From NCBI RefSeq assembly GCF_000024005.1, contig NC_013132.1:3218001-3282000 (forward strand): a stretch of 64,000 bases of DNA, written 5' to 3'. The stretch comes from Chitinophaga pinensis DSM 2588 (GTDB lineage Bacteria; Bacteroidota; Bacteroidia; Chitinophagales; Chitinophagaceae). Every line of letters begins with the position of its first letter. Position 1 is the stretch's first letter. Shown in pieces: positions 33,542 to 41,676 of the stretch. The notes below the pieces were generated by a model that saw nothing but the letters and a program-made list of their open reading frames with translations, was not told the origin of the DNA and did no database searches. Position numbers and translations under genes: made by a program.

Positions 33542-34600
33542 ATGAGAACCAGATATATTACCATTATTGCCATCATAGCGATCGTTGCACTGATCGTGTT
33601 TAAGCTGGCCGCTAATAAGCGCAAACTGAATGAAAAGAATAATCCGGCCCCGGTTGCCGCTGTACGTATTCCTGTAAAAGTCGCAGCAGCTGCAGAGCAG
33701 GTATTGGAGATCAATATTCTCAAAACGGGTAACCTCGCCCCGTTTAAAGAAGCAAAAGCCCTGGCTATGTCAGGTGGTACGCTATTAAAAGTAAACTTCG
33801 ACCTGGGCGATAAGGTAAAACAGGGACAGGTACTGGCAGTGACAGATACCCGCCTCGCGCAACTGGAATTGCAGAAGGCAGAAACGAACGCCGCCAAACT
33901 GAAGAATGACCTGAATGTATACACCGAACTCCTGGCTGGTAAGGCCGCTACACAGGAGAAAGTTAACGGTATCAGACAGGACTATGAAAATGCCGTTAAC
34001 CAGGTACAGCAGGCAAGAAAGAATATTTCAGATGCCGCTATTCTGGCGCCTACAGGCGGTGTGATCGCTGCCAAGAAAGTAGAACAGGGCATGTTTGTAA
34101 ATGCGGGTACGGAGATCGCCTCCATTGTTAATCTTTCCCGTGCAAAAGTACAGGTGAATCTTACGGAAGCCGAAGTATATAAAGTGAAGGAAGGACAACC
34201 CGTGAAGATCAGCACAGACGTCTATCCCGGTAAAACATTCAGTGGTACGATCAGCTTTATAAGTCCGCAGGCAGATGAAACGCACAACTACCTCGTAGAG
34301 ATCCTTATCGGAAACGACAACGAAACCCTGCTCAGATCAGGCACATTTGTATACGTTGATTTCTCCCGGAAGACAGAACAGCAGGTACTGGTCATCCCCA
34401 GAGAAGCACTGACAGAGAGCGTGAAAGACGCTGCCGTATACGTATTGCAGGATAGCGTGGTACACCAGCGTAAAATACAGACGGGCGCTGATGTGAACGG
34501 CATGGTACAGGTGCTCGGTGGATTGAAACCAGGAGAACAGGTGGTGACCTCCGGTCAGATTAATTTAAAGGATGGCAGTGTTGTCAGTGTCTCCAAATAA
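33542..34600 (+). CDS. RND efflux periplasmic adaptor (MFP)
   Basis: 352 residues. A membrane anchor (YITIIAIIAIVALIVFKLA) at about 4-22 is followed by the lipoyl-like half (GTLLKVNFDLGDKVKQGQVLAVTDTRLAQLE), a short helical hairpin (LQKAETNAAKLKNDLNVYTELLAGKAATQEK), and the second lipoyl half (PTGGVIAAKKVEQGMFVNAGTEIASIVNL). The beta-barrel and membrane-proximal domains follow (KVKEGQPVKISTDVYPGKTFSGTISFI; SGQINLKDGSVVSV at the end). It links the pump to the TolC protein. It lies between its two partners with gaps of 8 and 14 bases. Confidence 0.94.
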   Translation: MRTRYITIIAIIAIVALIVFKLAANKRKLNEKNNPAPVAAVRIPVKVAAAAEQVLEINILKTGNLAPFKEAKALAMSGGTLLKVNFDLGDKVKQGQVLAVTDTRLAQLELQKAETNAAKLKNDLNVYTELLAGKAATQEKVNGIRQDYENAVNQVQQARKNISDAAILAPTGGVIAAKKVEQGMFVNAGTEIASIVNLSRAKVQVNLTEAEVYKVKEGQPVKISTDVYPGKTFSGTISFISPQADETHNYLVEILIGNDNETLLRSGTFVYVDFSRKTEQQVLVIPREALTESVKDAAVYVLQDSVVHQRKIQTGADVNGMVQVLGGLKPGEQVVTSGQINLKDGSVVSVSK

Positions 34601-34614
34601 AAATATTATCGCTC

Positions 34615-37600
34615 ATGTCAATAGCAGAAGTTGCCGTAAAACGGCCTTTACTGATCATTGTGATATTTACGGTGCTTATCCTTTTCGGATTGATCAGCTA
34701 CAATAAACTGAATTATAACCTGCTTCCAAAAATAGAAGTGCCAACGGTCACGGTCAGTACGATCTATCCCGGCGCTTCGGCCTCGGAAGTGGAATCATCT
34801 GTTACGAAGAAGCTGGAAGATGTGTTTGCGGCGATTGAAGGGCTGGATAAGATCAATTCCACTTCCCAGGAAGGGATCTCACAGATCATCATACAGTTTA
34901 AAAACGGTACCAATATCGACGAAGCAGAAGCAAACGTACAGCGTAAGGCAGATCAGGCCATCAACGATCTACCCGATGATGCTGATCGTCCGCTGGTGAA
35001 TAAAGTCAACCTGGAAGAAGCGCCTGTGGTACGTGCCGGTGTCACATCTAACCTGACGCCCGCCGCAATGTATGAATTCGTAGATAAACAACTGCGTCCG
35101 ATCCTTCAGAACGTAACAGGGGTAGGACAGGTGAATATTATCGGGGGAGATGAAAGACAGATCCAGATTAATGTGGATCAAAGTAAACTGTGGGCCTACG
35201 GATTAAGTATTTCCGATGTGACGAATGCGGTGAATAACGCGAATCAGTCATTTCCGGCAGGTAGCATCGAAACAACAGAACAGCAGTTCACTATTCAATA
35301 TGATGCGAATGTTGCTTCCGTTGCACAGCTGCGCGATCTGATCGTCCGTCAGCAACCAGGAAAGGGGAGTATCTATTTACGGGATGTGGCAGAAGTAGTA
35401 GACGCGACTGCGAAAGCGACCGCGATTAACCACATCAACGGGGTGCCTTCTATCGGTATCCAGATCATCAAACAATCAGACGCAAACGCCGTGAACGTAA
35501 GCCGGCAGGTAAAAGCCGCTTTCGAACGTATCGAAGGACAGTATAAAAACAACCAGCTGAAATTTACTATTTCCACGGATCAGTCTACATACACACTCCG
35601 TTCCGCCGACGCAGTAATGGAAGACCTGGTACTGGCCGTAGTCATTGTAGGTATTGTGATGCTCGCCTTCCTGCACAGCTTCCGGAGTTCCATGTTTGTA
35701 ATGGTGGCACTGCCATCATCAATGATTCCGACCTTCATTGCCATGTACCTGCTGGGCTTCTCCCTCAACCTGATGACGTTGATGGCCCTTTCGCTGGTGG
35801 TAGGTATCCTGGTGGATGACTCTATTGTGGTGCTGGAAAATATTTACAGACACCTGGAAATGGGATCAGACAGACGAACAGCTGCCCTGGAAGGACGTAA
35901 TGAGATCGGTTTTACGGCCATGGCCATCACCCTGGTGGACGTGGTCGTGTTCCTGCCGCTGGCGATGTCAGGGGGCATTATAGGGGCCATTCTCCGCGAA
36001 TTCTCACTGGTTGTAGTAGTATCTACGCTGATGAGCCTCTTTGTGTCCTTTACTGTGACGCCTATGCTGGCCAGCCGGTTTGGTCGCCTGGAATATCTTA
36101 ATCCGAAAAGCTGGTGGGGTAAAGCCAACCTGGGCTTTGAACGCCTGATCGACAACATAAAAGAAAGTTATGCCCGCTTACTGGTGGTGATGCTGAAAAA
36201 GAAACGTTGGTTACTGTCAGGTGTCATCGTCATGATCATTGGATCTGTTATGCTGCTGGCAAAGGGTTTTATTGGCGCTTCTTTTATCCCTTCGGGAGAT
36301 CAGGGAGAGCTCATGATCAATCTTGAACTGAATCCTTCTTCCAGTATTTACCAGACGAACATGGTGACCCAGGAAGTAGAAAAGATAGTCATGAAGCGTC
36401 CGGAAGTAGACAAGGTATTTTCAAGTATCGGCTTTATCACAGGTGGCGTAGCCGGAAGCGGCAACAATGCCAACCGGGCAGAATTGACGGTTACCCTGAA
36501 AGGTGCTGATGAACGGAATATGACGGCGGAGGAGTTTGGTATCATGATACAAAGGGAGCTGACCGCTGCTGTTCCCGGTGCAAAGGTCACCGCTTCTCCT
36601 ACCTCCATTACAGGTAATGGTACCCAGGCGCCTATTCAGATCGCCATCAAAGGATTGGACCTGAAAGCTGTGCGCTCTATCGCAGAACAATACATGAAAG
36701 AAGTAGCCAGTGTGCCGGGTACACAGTTCGTACAATTATCTGTAAAAGCCCCTAAACAACAGATTGAAGTAAAGCTGGATCGTGAGAAGATGACACTGCT
36801 GGGTATTAACGCCGCCCAGGTCGGCGGAGCATTACAGAATGCATTCAGCGGTAATGATAATAGTAAATTCAAACAGGGAGGAAATGAATACGATATCCTG
36901 GTGAGTCTTGACCGCTATGACAGATCCAATATCAATGATGTAAAGAACCTCACGTTTTCCAACAATAACGGACAACGCTTTGTGTTAAGTCAGTTTGCAG
37001 ATGTAAAGGAAACAATGGGAGAAAGCGTACTGGAAAGAAGTGATCGCCTGAACTCTATTACTGTAAACTCCAATGTGGCCGGGCGTCCATCAGGAACAGT
37101 GGCTGAGGATATAAAGAAAAAAGTGGCTGGTATTAAATTACCGCCAGGTGTATCTGTAGAATACCTGGGTGACGTGAAAAACCAGGGGGATGCATTCTCC
37201 AGTCTGGGACTGGCACTGATAACCGCGATTCTGCTGGTATACCTGATCATGGTGGCCCTGTATGAAAGTGTCATCTATCCGTTTGTAGTATTGTTCTCTA
37301 TACCAGTTGCACTGATTGGTGCGCTGCTGGCACTGGCTTTAGCTATGGAGACACTGAATATCTTCTCCATCATCGGTGTCATTATGTTGTTGGGATTGGT
37401 GTCGAAGAATGCGATCCTTATTGTCGATTTCACCAACCAGCTGAAAGAAGAAGGACGGAGTGTGAATGATGCATTGATCGAAGCAGGGAAAGAACGTCTC
37501 CGTCCTATCCTGATGACAACCCTCGCCATGATCCTGGGGATGTTGCCCATCGCATTGGCAACAGGTGCTGGTTCTGAGATCAAAAACGGCATGGCCTGGG

Positions 37601-37734
37601 TAATCATCGGTGGCCTGACCAGTTCAATGATCCTGACCTTATTTGTGGTACCTGCCATGTACGTCATCATCGAGCGACTGAAGAACCGCTTCCAGAAAAA
37701 ATCAACACCTGATACCAGGTTAAGTACTACCTGA
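34615..37734 (+). CDS. RND efflux pump permease (HAE1 type)
   Basis: 1039-residue inner-membrane proton antiporter, the motor of the pump. The opening EVAVKRPLLIIVIFTVLILFGLISY is the first helix; PGASASEVESSVTKKLEDVFAAIEGLDKI is the porter-domain signature. Helix 4 reads SLVVGILVDDSIVVLENIYRHLE with the proton-relay Asp pair, as in AcrB. The second half repeats the fold: helix 10 has GVIMLLGLVSKNAILIVDFTNQL. Length is typical of HAE1 proteins. TolC, adaptor and permease are adjacent and co-directional, so the pump is complete. Substrates probably hydrophobic drugs, bile-like compounds or siderophores; not decidable. Confidence 0.95.
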   Translation: MSIAEVAVKRPLLIIVIFTVLILFGLISYNKLNYNLLPKIEVPTVTVSTIYPGASASEVESSVTKKLEDVFAAIEGLDKINSTSQEGISQIIIQFKNGTNIDEAEANVQRKADQAINDLPDDADRPLVNKVNLEEAPVVRAGVTSNLTPAAMYEFVDKQLRPILQNVTGVGQVNIIGGDERQIQINVDQSKLWAYGLSISDVTNAVNNANQSFPAGSIETTEQQFTIQYDANVASVAQLRDLIVRQQPGKGSIYLRDVAEVVDATAKATAINHINGVPSIGIQIIKQSDANAVNVSRQVKAAFERIEGQYKNNQLKFTISTDQSTYTLRSADAVMEDLVLAVVIVGIVMLAFLHSFRSSMFVMVALPSSMIPTFIAMYLLGFSLNLMTLMALSLVVGILVDDSIVVLENIYRHLEMGSDRRTAALEGRNEIGFTAMAITLVDVVVFLPLAMSGGIIGAILREFSLVVVVSTLMSLFVSFTVTPMLASRFGRLEYLNPKSWWGKANLGFERLIDNIKESYARLLVVMLKKKRWLLSGVIVMIIGSVMLLAKGFIGASFIPSGDQGELMINLELNPSSSIYQTNMVTQEVEKIVMKRPEVDKVFSSIGFITGGVAGSGNNANRAELTVTLKGADERNMTAEEFGIMIQRELTAAVPGAKVTASPTSITGNGTQAPIQIAIKGLDLKAVRSIAEQYMKEVASVPGTQFVQLSVKAPKQQIEVKLDREKMTLLGINAAQVGGALQNAFSGNDNSKFKQGGNEYDILVSLDRYDRSNINDVKNLTFSNNNGQRFVLSQFADVKETMGESVLERSDRLNSITVNSNVAGRPSGTVAEDIKKKVAGIKLPPGVSVEYLGDVKNQGDAFSSLGLALITAILLVYLIMVALYESVIYPFVVLFSIPVALIGALLALALAMETLNIFSIIGVIMLLGLVSKNAILIVDFTNQLKEEGRSVNDALIEAGKERLRPILMTTLAMILGMLPIALATGAGSEIKNGMAWVIIGGLTSSMILTLFVVPAMYVIIERLKNRFQKKSTPDTRLSTT

Positions 37735-37833
37735 TCATATTTCTTTATAACCAGATAACGGCAGCTGTAACAAATGACTTGTTCCGGCTGCCGGCTGGGA
37801 TTCTTTTACCACAACAAATTAAACACATCGCTG

Positions 37834-38838
37834 ATGAAGTCCTCTCTTTACTTCGGCCTTTTTGCTGTTTTTGTTACAAATGAACTGATGGGGCAGGGGC
37901 AGGTGCCTCCTGCGCAGAAGAGAATGATAGATTCAATAAAGAAGGTGTATATACGGGAGGCGGCCATCAGGAGCGTGTCTTTACGGCAGGTCATGGTCTC
38001 TACTGATTTTGTATCTAATGCAGATATTAATGGTAAGCTCTATGGCAATAACCTGTTTGACGGCAAAATATCCCAGATACGCACTTCAGCGCTTGTTAAC
38101 GTACCGGTAGTGGCCTGGGGAAAGAATAAGGTCACTGCTTCTTTCAGCTTATTCCACCAGTACTTCAACCTGGTGAGCAATAAGGTGTATATGCCGGCTG
38201 ATATAAATGTGCATGATACGGCGATGAATAAGGTGACGGTAGGGGTAAGCGCCTCCTTTCAGCGGGTAGATTCCCTGTTTGGCCGTCGGGTGATTTATAC
38301 AGGTAGTCTTACCGTCCTCTCGGACGATTACCGGCTGGCACAGAAGATCAGTTTCCTGGGTGGGATGATCTTTCAACTGAAACAGACACGTACTACCAAT
38401 GTAAGCCTGGGCCTTTTATTAAACGTCGATCCGGCGGTCAATATTCCGGTCTTGCCGCTGTTTGTATACTGGCATATGTTCCCCAACAAGCTGGAACTGG
38501 ATATCAGTTTGCCGCAACGTATTGGTGTAAGAACTGCTTTGTCAAAAAGAAGCTGGTTCACCTTCGGTAGCGCTATAGCCGGTTCTGTTTCCTTCTTCCG
38601 CCTGTCACATGCAGTACTGCCCGCAGATGCAAGTTTCTCTTCTGTGGACCTGAAAACGGGCCCGGGATTGGAATTTCGTGTAGGTAAGCTTTTAATGTTA
38701 GGGGTGAACGGCGGCGTACTGACCCCGCTGACCTCAAGACAGTATGAACGGAATGAGAAATCCAATAAGTATTTCCTTTCCAATAATATCAGTACCATAC
38801 CGTATGCGAATATAACGGTATCGCTGTTGCCATTTTAA
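37834..38838 (+). CDS. Outer-membrane beta-barrel protein (DUF6268-like) after the RND pump
   Basis: 334 residues from ATG 37834; the longer frame from 37774 would put 20 unlikely residues before the signal peptide (MKSSLYFGLFAVFVTNELMGQG). The mature protein is made of alternating amphipathic strands (KVTASFSLFHQYFNLVSN, TNVSLGLLLNVDPAVNIPVLPLFVYWH) and ends NISTIPYANITVSLLPF with the terminal Phe of outer-membrane barrels. Many barrel proteins follow RND genes. Function unknown; perhaps an accessory pore or sensor for the same operon. A terminator follows. Confidence 0.65.
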   Translation: MKSSLYFGLFAVFVTNELMGQGQVPPAQKRMIDSIKKVYIREAAIRSVSLRQVMVSTDFVSNADINGKLYGNNLFDGKISQIRTSALVNVPVVAWGKNKVTASFSLFHQYFNLVSNKVYMPADINVHDTAMNKVTVGVSASFQRVDSLFGRRVIYTGSLTVLSDDYRLAQKISFLGGMIFQLKQTRTTNVSLGLLLNVDPAVNIPVLPLFVYWHMFPNKLELDISLPQRIGVRTALSKRSWFTFGSAIAGSVSFFRLSHAVLPADASFSSVDLKTGPGLEFRVGKLLMLGVNGGVLTPLTSRQYERNEKSNKYFLSNNISTIPYANITVSLLPF

Positions 38839-38951
38839 TAGTACCGGGACAGGAATATATCCATAACGATATCACGCATGAAGTACTCATGCAAATAACA
38901 GTTTAGTATACGATGCACTTTAAGTGTAACAGTTGTAGGTTTTAAGTAGTA

Positions 38952-38980
38952 CACCGGCCCAGTCATGGGCTGGTGTTTTT
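38952..38980 (+). terminator. Intrinsic terminator after the RND operon
   Basis: CACCGGCCCA and TGGGCTGGTG pair around a GTCA loop, followed by TTTTT. Confidence 0.8.
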
Positions 38981-38983
38981 GTA

Positions 38984-39041
38984 TTCAGCCTAAACAAAAA
39001 AGTTCTGCCATTACTGACAGAACTTTTTTGTTTAGGTTGAA
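38984..39041. terminator. Second hairpin terminator, bidirectional
   Basis: Arms of 24 bases (38984-39007 and 39018-39041) with one mismatch around a 10-base loop, each with a run of six A or T in the stem. It serves the minus-strand MutS-like operon, whose last stop is at 39069, as well as the plus strand. Confidence 0.85.
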
Positions 39042-39068
39042 TCAATCATTTGTCTTGTGGAAAAAAGA

Positions 39069-40346
39069 TTATCCTTCCAGTAATGCGAGTATCCGCTCAT
39101 TCTCGATAATTGTCATACCATGCCGGTCATTCGTGATCCCCTCTTCAAGCTTGTACGTATACCTGGGGATTGTACCCTCCAGCAAAGTAGGCAGATAGCA
39201 GAACTGCAGACTGGGATTTGATGCCAGTGCATGTCCCACTTCAATGATATGCGTAGAAATGATAAAAAAGCAATGATGATAGCGGGCAAATGCAGCGGTG
39301 ACTGCCAATGTAGCATCATAAGCATCTTTGACATTAGTACCTTTAAACAGCTCGTCAAAGATCACCAGCAGGTTTTTTCCGGCAGCGACTTCGGCGGCTA
39401 CCTGTTTAACCCGGAGTACCTCTGCATAAAAATGACTATATCCCAGATTCAGATTATCAGGCACATTAATAGAAGAGTAAAGGCCGTCGCGAACAGAGAA
39501 TTTCATATCAGCTGCCGCTACGGGGAAACCCATGTGCGCCAGATAAACAGCAATACCAATCGACTTCATCAGGGTAGATTTGCCCGCCATATTTGCGCCT
39601 GTCAGGAAAATGACATTGGATTCCTCGCTAAGTGCAACTGGATTACTGATCCCTGCGTTGAGTGCAGGATGTCGTAATGCTGTGGAATGGAACATCGCAG
39701 GAAAGGCCGGCAATGCAGTCGCATAATGAAAGCCCCGTTGCCGGGCCACATCGCTGACAGCGATATAAACATCCAGCTGGTAAATACCCTCCAGTAGGGT
39801 TTCCATTTCCGCACGCAACGTATGTCGCAGCTGACGGTCATACCGGGCTACGGTCATGATAGACAAATCATGGGCATTATCCAGCCAGCTGAGTTGAGAC
39901 AATATTTTGCGCCAGGCGTTTGCATCCGCAAAATCTGTAAGTTGTTGCAGAAAAGTCCGGAAAGCAAGCAATACATCTATAGCAGCAGCCAATCCATTGC
40001 GCAGTTTTTCATACGCATCGTCATTCAGAAATGCATTCAGTTTCTTTTTGAGAATAACGGACAGCCCTGTCCCTCCACCCATGATCAGGTAGTTTTCTGC
40101 CAGCTTAAAACGTTCATTAGTGAAAGGGAAAGATAGTTGCCGCTCCTGAAAGTACCGGAAGGTGGCGCTACGTTTGTTAATAGCGGCAGGATCAATAAGG
40201 GGCTGCTGGAACATACGTTCCAGCAGTCGGTCCCCTCCGGTGGTTTTGATTTTGCAAAAAAGGTTATAGATGGAGTTTGGCTTGAACCTGCCGAGCAGAT
40301 TCAGGTCTTCCAGCGTTTGCTTATCAGCTATAAAACTCATGCTCAT
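39069..40346 (-). CDS. MutS-like ATPase, subunit B (no mismatch-binding domain)
   Basis: 425 residues. It opens ADKQTLEDLNLLGRF, then a helical lever region like MutS domain III (about 20-240) and the MutS-type ABC ATPase domain. Walker A is GANMAGKSTLMKS near 255; the loop FSVRDGLYSSINVPDNLNLGYSHFYAEVLRVK replaces the usual MutS signature; Walker B is VIFDELFKGTN; and the H-motif STHIIE is present. Domain I (Phe-x-Glu mismatch reader) and the Smr or connector domains are absent. It is a paralogue of the upstream gene, overlapping it by 4 bases. It probably forms a heterodimer with it, inferred from pairing of tandem MutS homologues. Function with the adjacent ABC transporter unknown. Confidence 0.85.
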   Translation of the reverse strand: MSMSFIADKQTLEDLNLLGRFKPNSIYNLFCKIKTTGGDRLLERMFQQPLIDPAAINKRSATFRYFQERQLSFPFTNERFKLAENYLIMGGGTGLSVILKKKLNAFLNDDAYEKLRNGLAAAIDVLLAFRTFLQQLTDFADANAWRKILSQLSWLDNAHDLSIMTVARYDRQLRHTLRAEMETLLEGIYQLDVYIAVSDVARQRGFHYATALPAFPAMFHSTALRHPALNAGISNPVALSEESNVIFLTGANMAGKSTLMKSIGIAVYLAHMGFPVAAADMKFSVRDGLYSSINVPDNLNLGYSHFYAEVLRVKQVAAEVAAGKNLLVIFDELFKGTNVKDAYDATLAVTAAFARYHHCFFIISTHIIEVGHALASNPSLQFCYLPTLLEGTIPRYTYKLEEGITNDRHGMTIIENERILALLEG

Positions 40347-41671
40347 TTCTTTTTGGACAAGCCGTTTTCCAGCATTTCAAGAATGCCTTCATTGTGAATG
40401 ATGATCATACCATGCCGGTCATTTGTAATACCACTTTCGAGTGTATAGGAATATACGGGTCTGTCGCCTTCCATACGCGTAGGCAGGTAGACAAAATGTA
40501 CATTCGCACATGCTGCTTTCAATATTTCTCCCGCTTCGATGATGTGCGTGGAAATAACGAATATGCTGTTACGCTTACCGGCAAATCCTTTCGCGATAGC
40601 AATGGTGGCTTCATAGGCATCCTTCACATTAGTGCCTCTGAATAACTCGTCAAACACAATGAACAGATGCTTTCCCTGGCTGAGTTCCTGGGCTATTTTC
40701 TTCACCCGTAGTACTTCCGCATAAAAATGACTTGCGCCCATACCAAGATTGTCGGGCAGATTAATCGTCGTGTAAATACCATCCAGTACGGAGAATTCTA
40801 TTTTAGCCGCAGCAACGGGAAATCCCATATGCGCCAGGAACAATGCAATACTGAGCGATTTCATAAATGTAGACTTCCCTGCCATATTCGCTCCGGTCAG
40901 AAAGAGTACATTATTTTCTTCCGTGATATGGACGGTATTGGGTACTGCGTTTTTCAACAGCGGGTGATACACCCCTTCCACAATAGCACTACAGGAGCCC
41001 CGTGCAAGGGCGCTTGGAAATACAAATCCACGTGCTGCGGCTACCTTTGCTACAGAAAGGTATACATCCAGGTAATAGAGCTGATGCAGTAATTGCTGAA
41101 TCAACTCCCGGTGGCGGAAACGCAGGAGTACATCATAAGATGCGATCGTAGCATGAGACAATTTTCCCCGATGTGCCAGCACCGGGGAAAATGCCGGCGC
41201 TGAAAGAAGGGAAGCGAGCGTGTTCCTGTCAGTTTCATATGCGGTGCCTCCTTCTTTCCTGTCAACAAAAGCCTGTGTACTTTGCATTATCTCCACCAAT
41301 GCCTGTACTCCTTTATAAACCATCTGCATATTTCCGTCTGCTGCGATCATGTCCGCCAGTTTTTTGCTGATGGACTGGTCATCGGCTGACAGTTTTGTCC
41401 GTTCATCCGTATTGCCGAGGTATGGCTCCACGGCATCAAAGAGCACGGCAGAAAAAGGATATTCAGTACCCGGTTTTGCAAATTGCTGAATAATACTGCT
41501 GCGCCTGTTGATCGTGATATGATCTGACAATGGATGACGGAACATGTCTTCCAGTAGCGCAGCGCCTCCACGTGAAATCGTCTGGTTAAAGATATTGTAC
41601 ACCGCATTCCCGCCATGTCTCCCGAATATATTCAGGTCTTCCAGCGTCTGTTTGTCTGTAGTAAATAACAT
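40343..41671 (-). CDS. MutS-like ATPase, subunit A (no mismatch-binding domain)
   Basis: 442 residues, same architecture as its downstream paralogue. TTDKQTLEDLNIFGRHGGNAVYNIF opens the protein; the lever domain covers about 30-245; Walker A is LTGANMAGKSTFMKS near 258; the segment NLPDNLGMGASHFYAEVLRVKK is shared almost unchanged with the partner; Walker B is IVFDELFRGTNVKDAYEAT and the catalytic His lies in STHIIEAGEIL. No MutS domain I or II is present. It starts 5 bases after the stop of the permease/GldG gene, so it belongs to the same transcript. Mismatch repair is unlikely because the DNA-reading domain is missing. Confidence 0.85.
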   Translation of the reverse strand: MLFTTDKQTLEDLNIFGRHGGNAVYNIFNQTISRGGAALLEDMFRHPLSDHITINRRSSIIQQFAKPGTEYPFSAVLFDAVEPYLGNTDERTKLSADDQSISKKLADMIAADGNMQMVYKGVQALVEIMQSTQAFVDRKEGGTAYETDRNTLASLLSAPAFSPVLAHRGKLSHATIASYDVLLRFRHRELIQQLLHQLYYLDVYLSVAKVAAARGFVFPSALARGSCSAIVEGVYHPLLKNAVPNTVHITEENNVLFLTGANMAGKSTFMKSLSIALFLAHMGFPVAAAKIEFSVLDGIYTTINLPDNLGMGASHFYAEVLRVKKIAQELSQGKHLFIVFDELFRGTNVKDAYEATIAIAKGFAGKRNSIFVISTHIIEAGEILKAACANVHFVYLPTRMEGDRPVYSYTLESGITNDRHGMIIIHNEGILEMLENGLSKKK

Positions 41672-41676
41672 ATGCT

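Noticed and set aside
35844..37670. Several 85-130 codon minus-strand frames within the RND permease gene
   Set aside because: All are antisense to a full-length pump with intact motifs.
39069..41671. Mismatch repair as the role of the two MutS-like genes
   Set aside because: Both lack the mismatch-reading domain and there is no mutL nearby; the transporter context points elsewhere.
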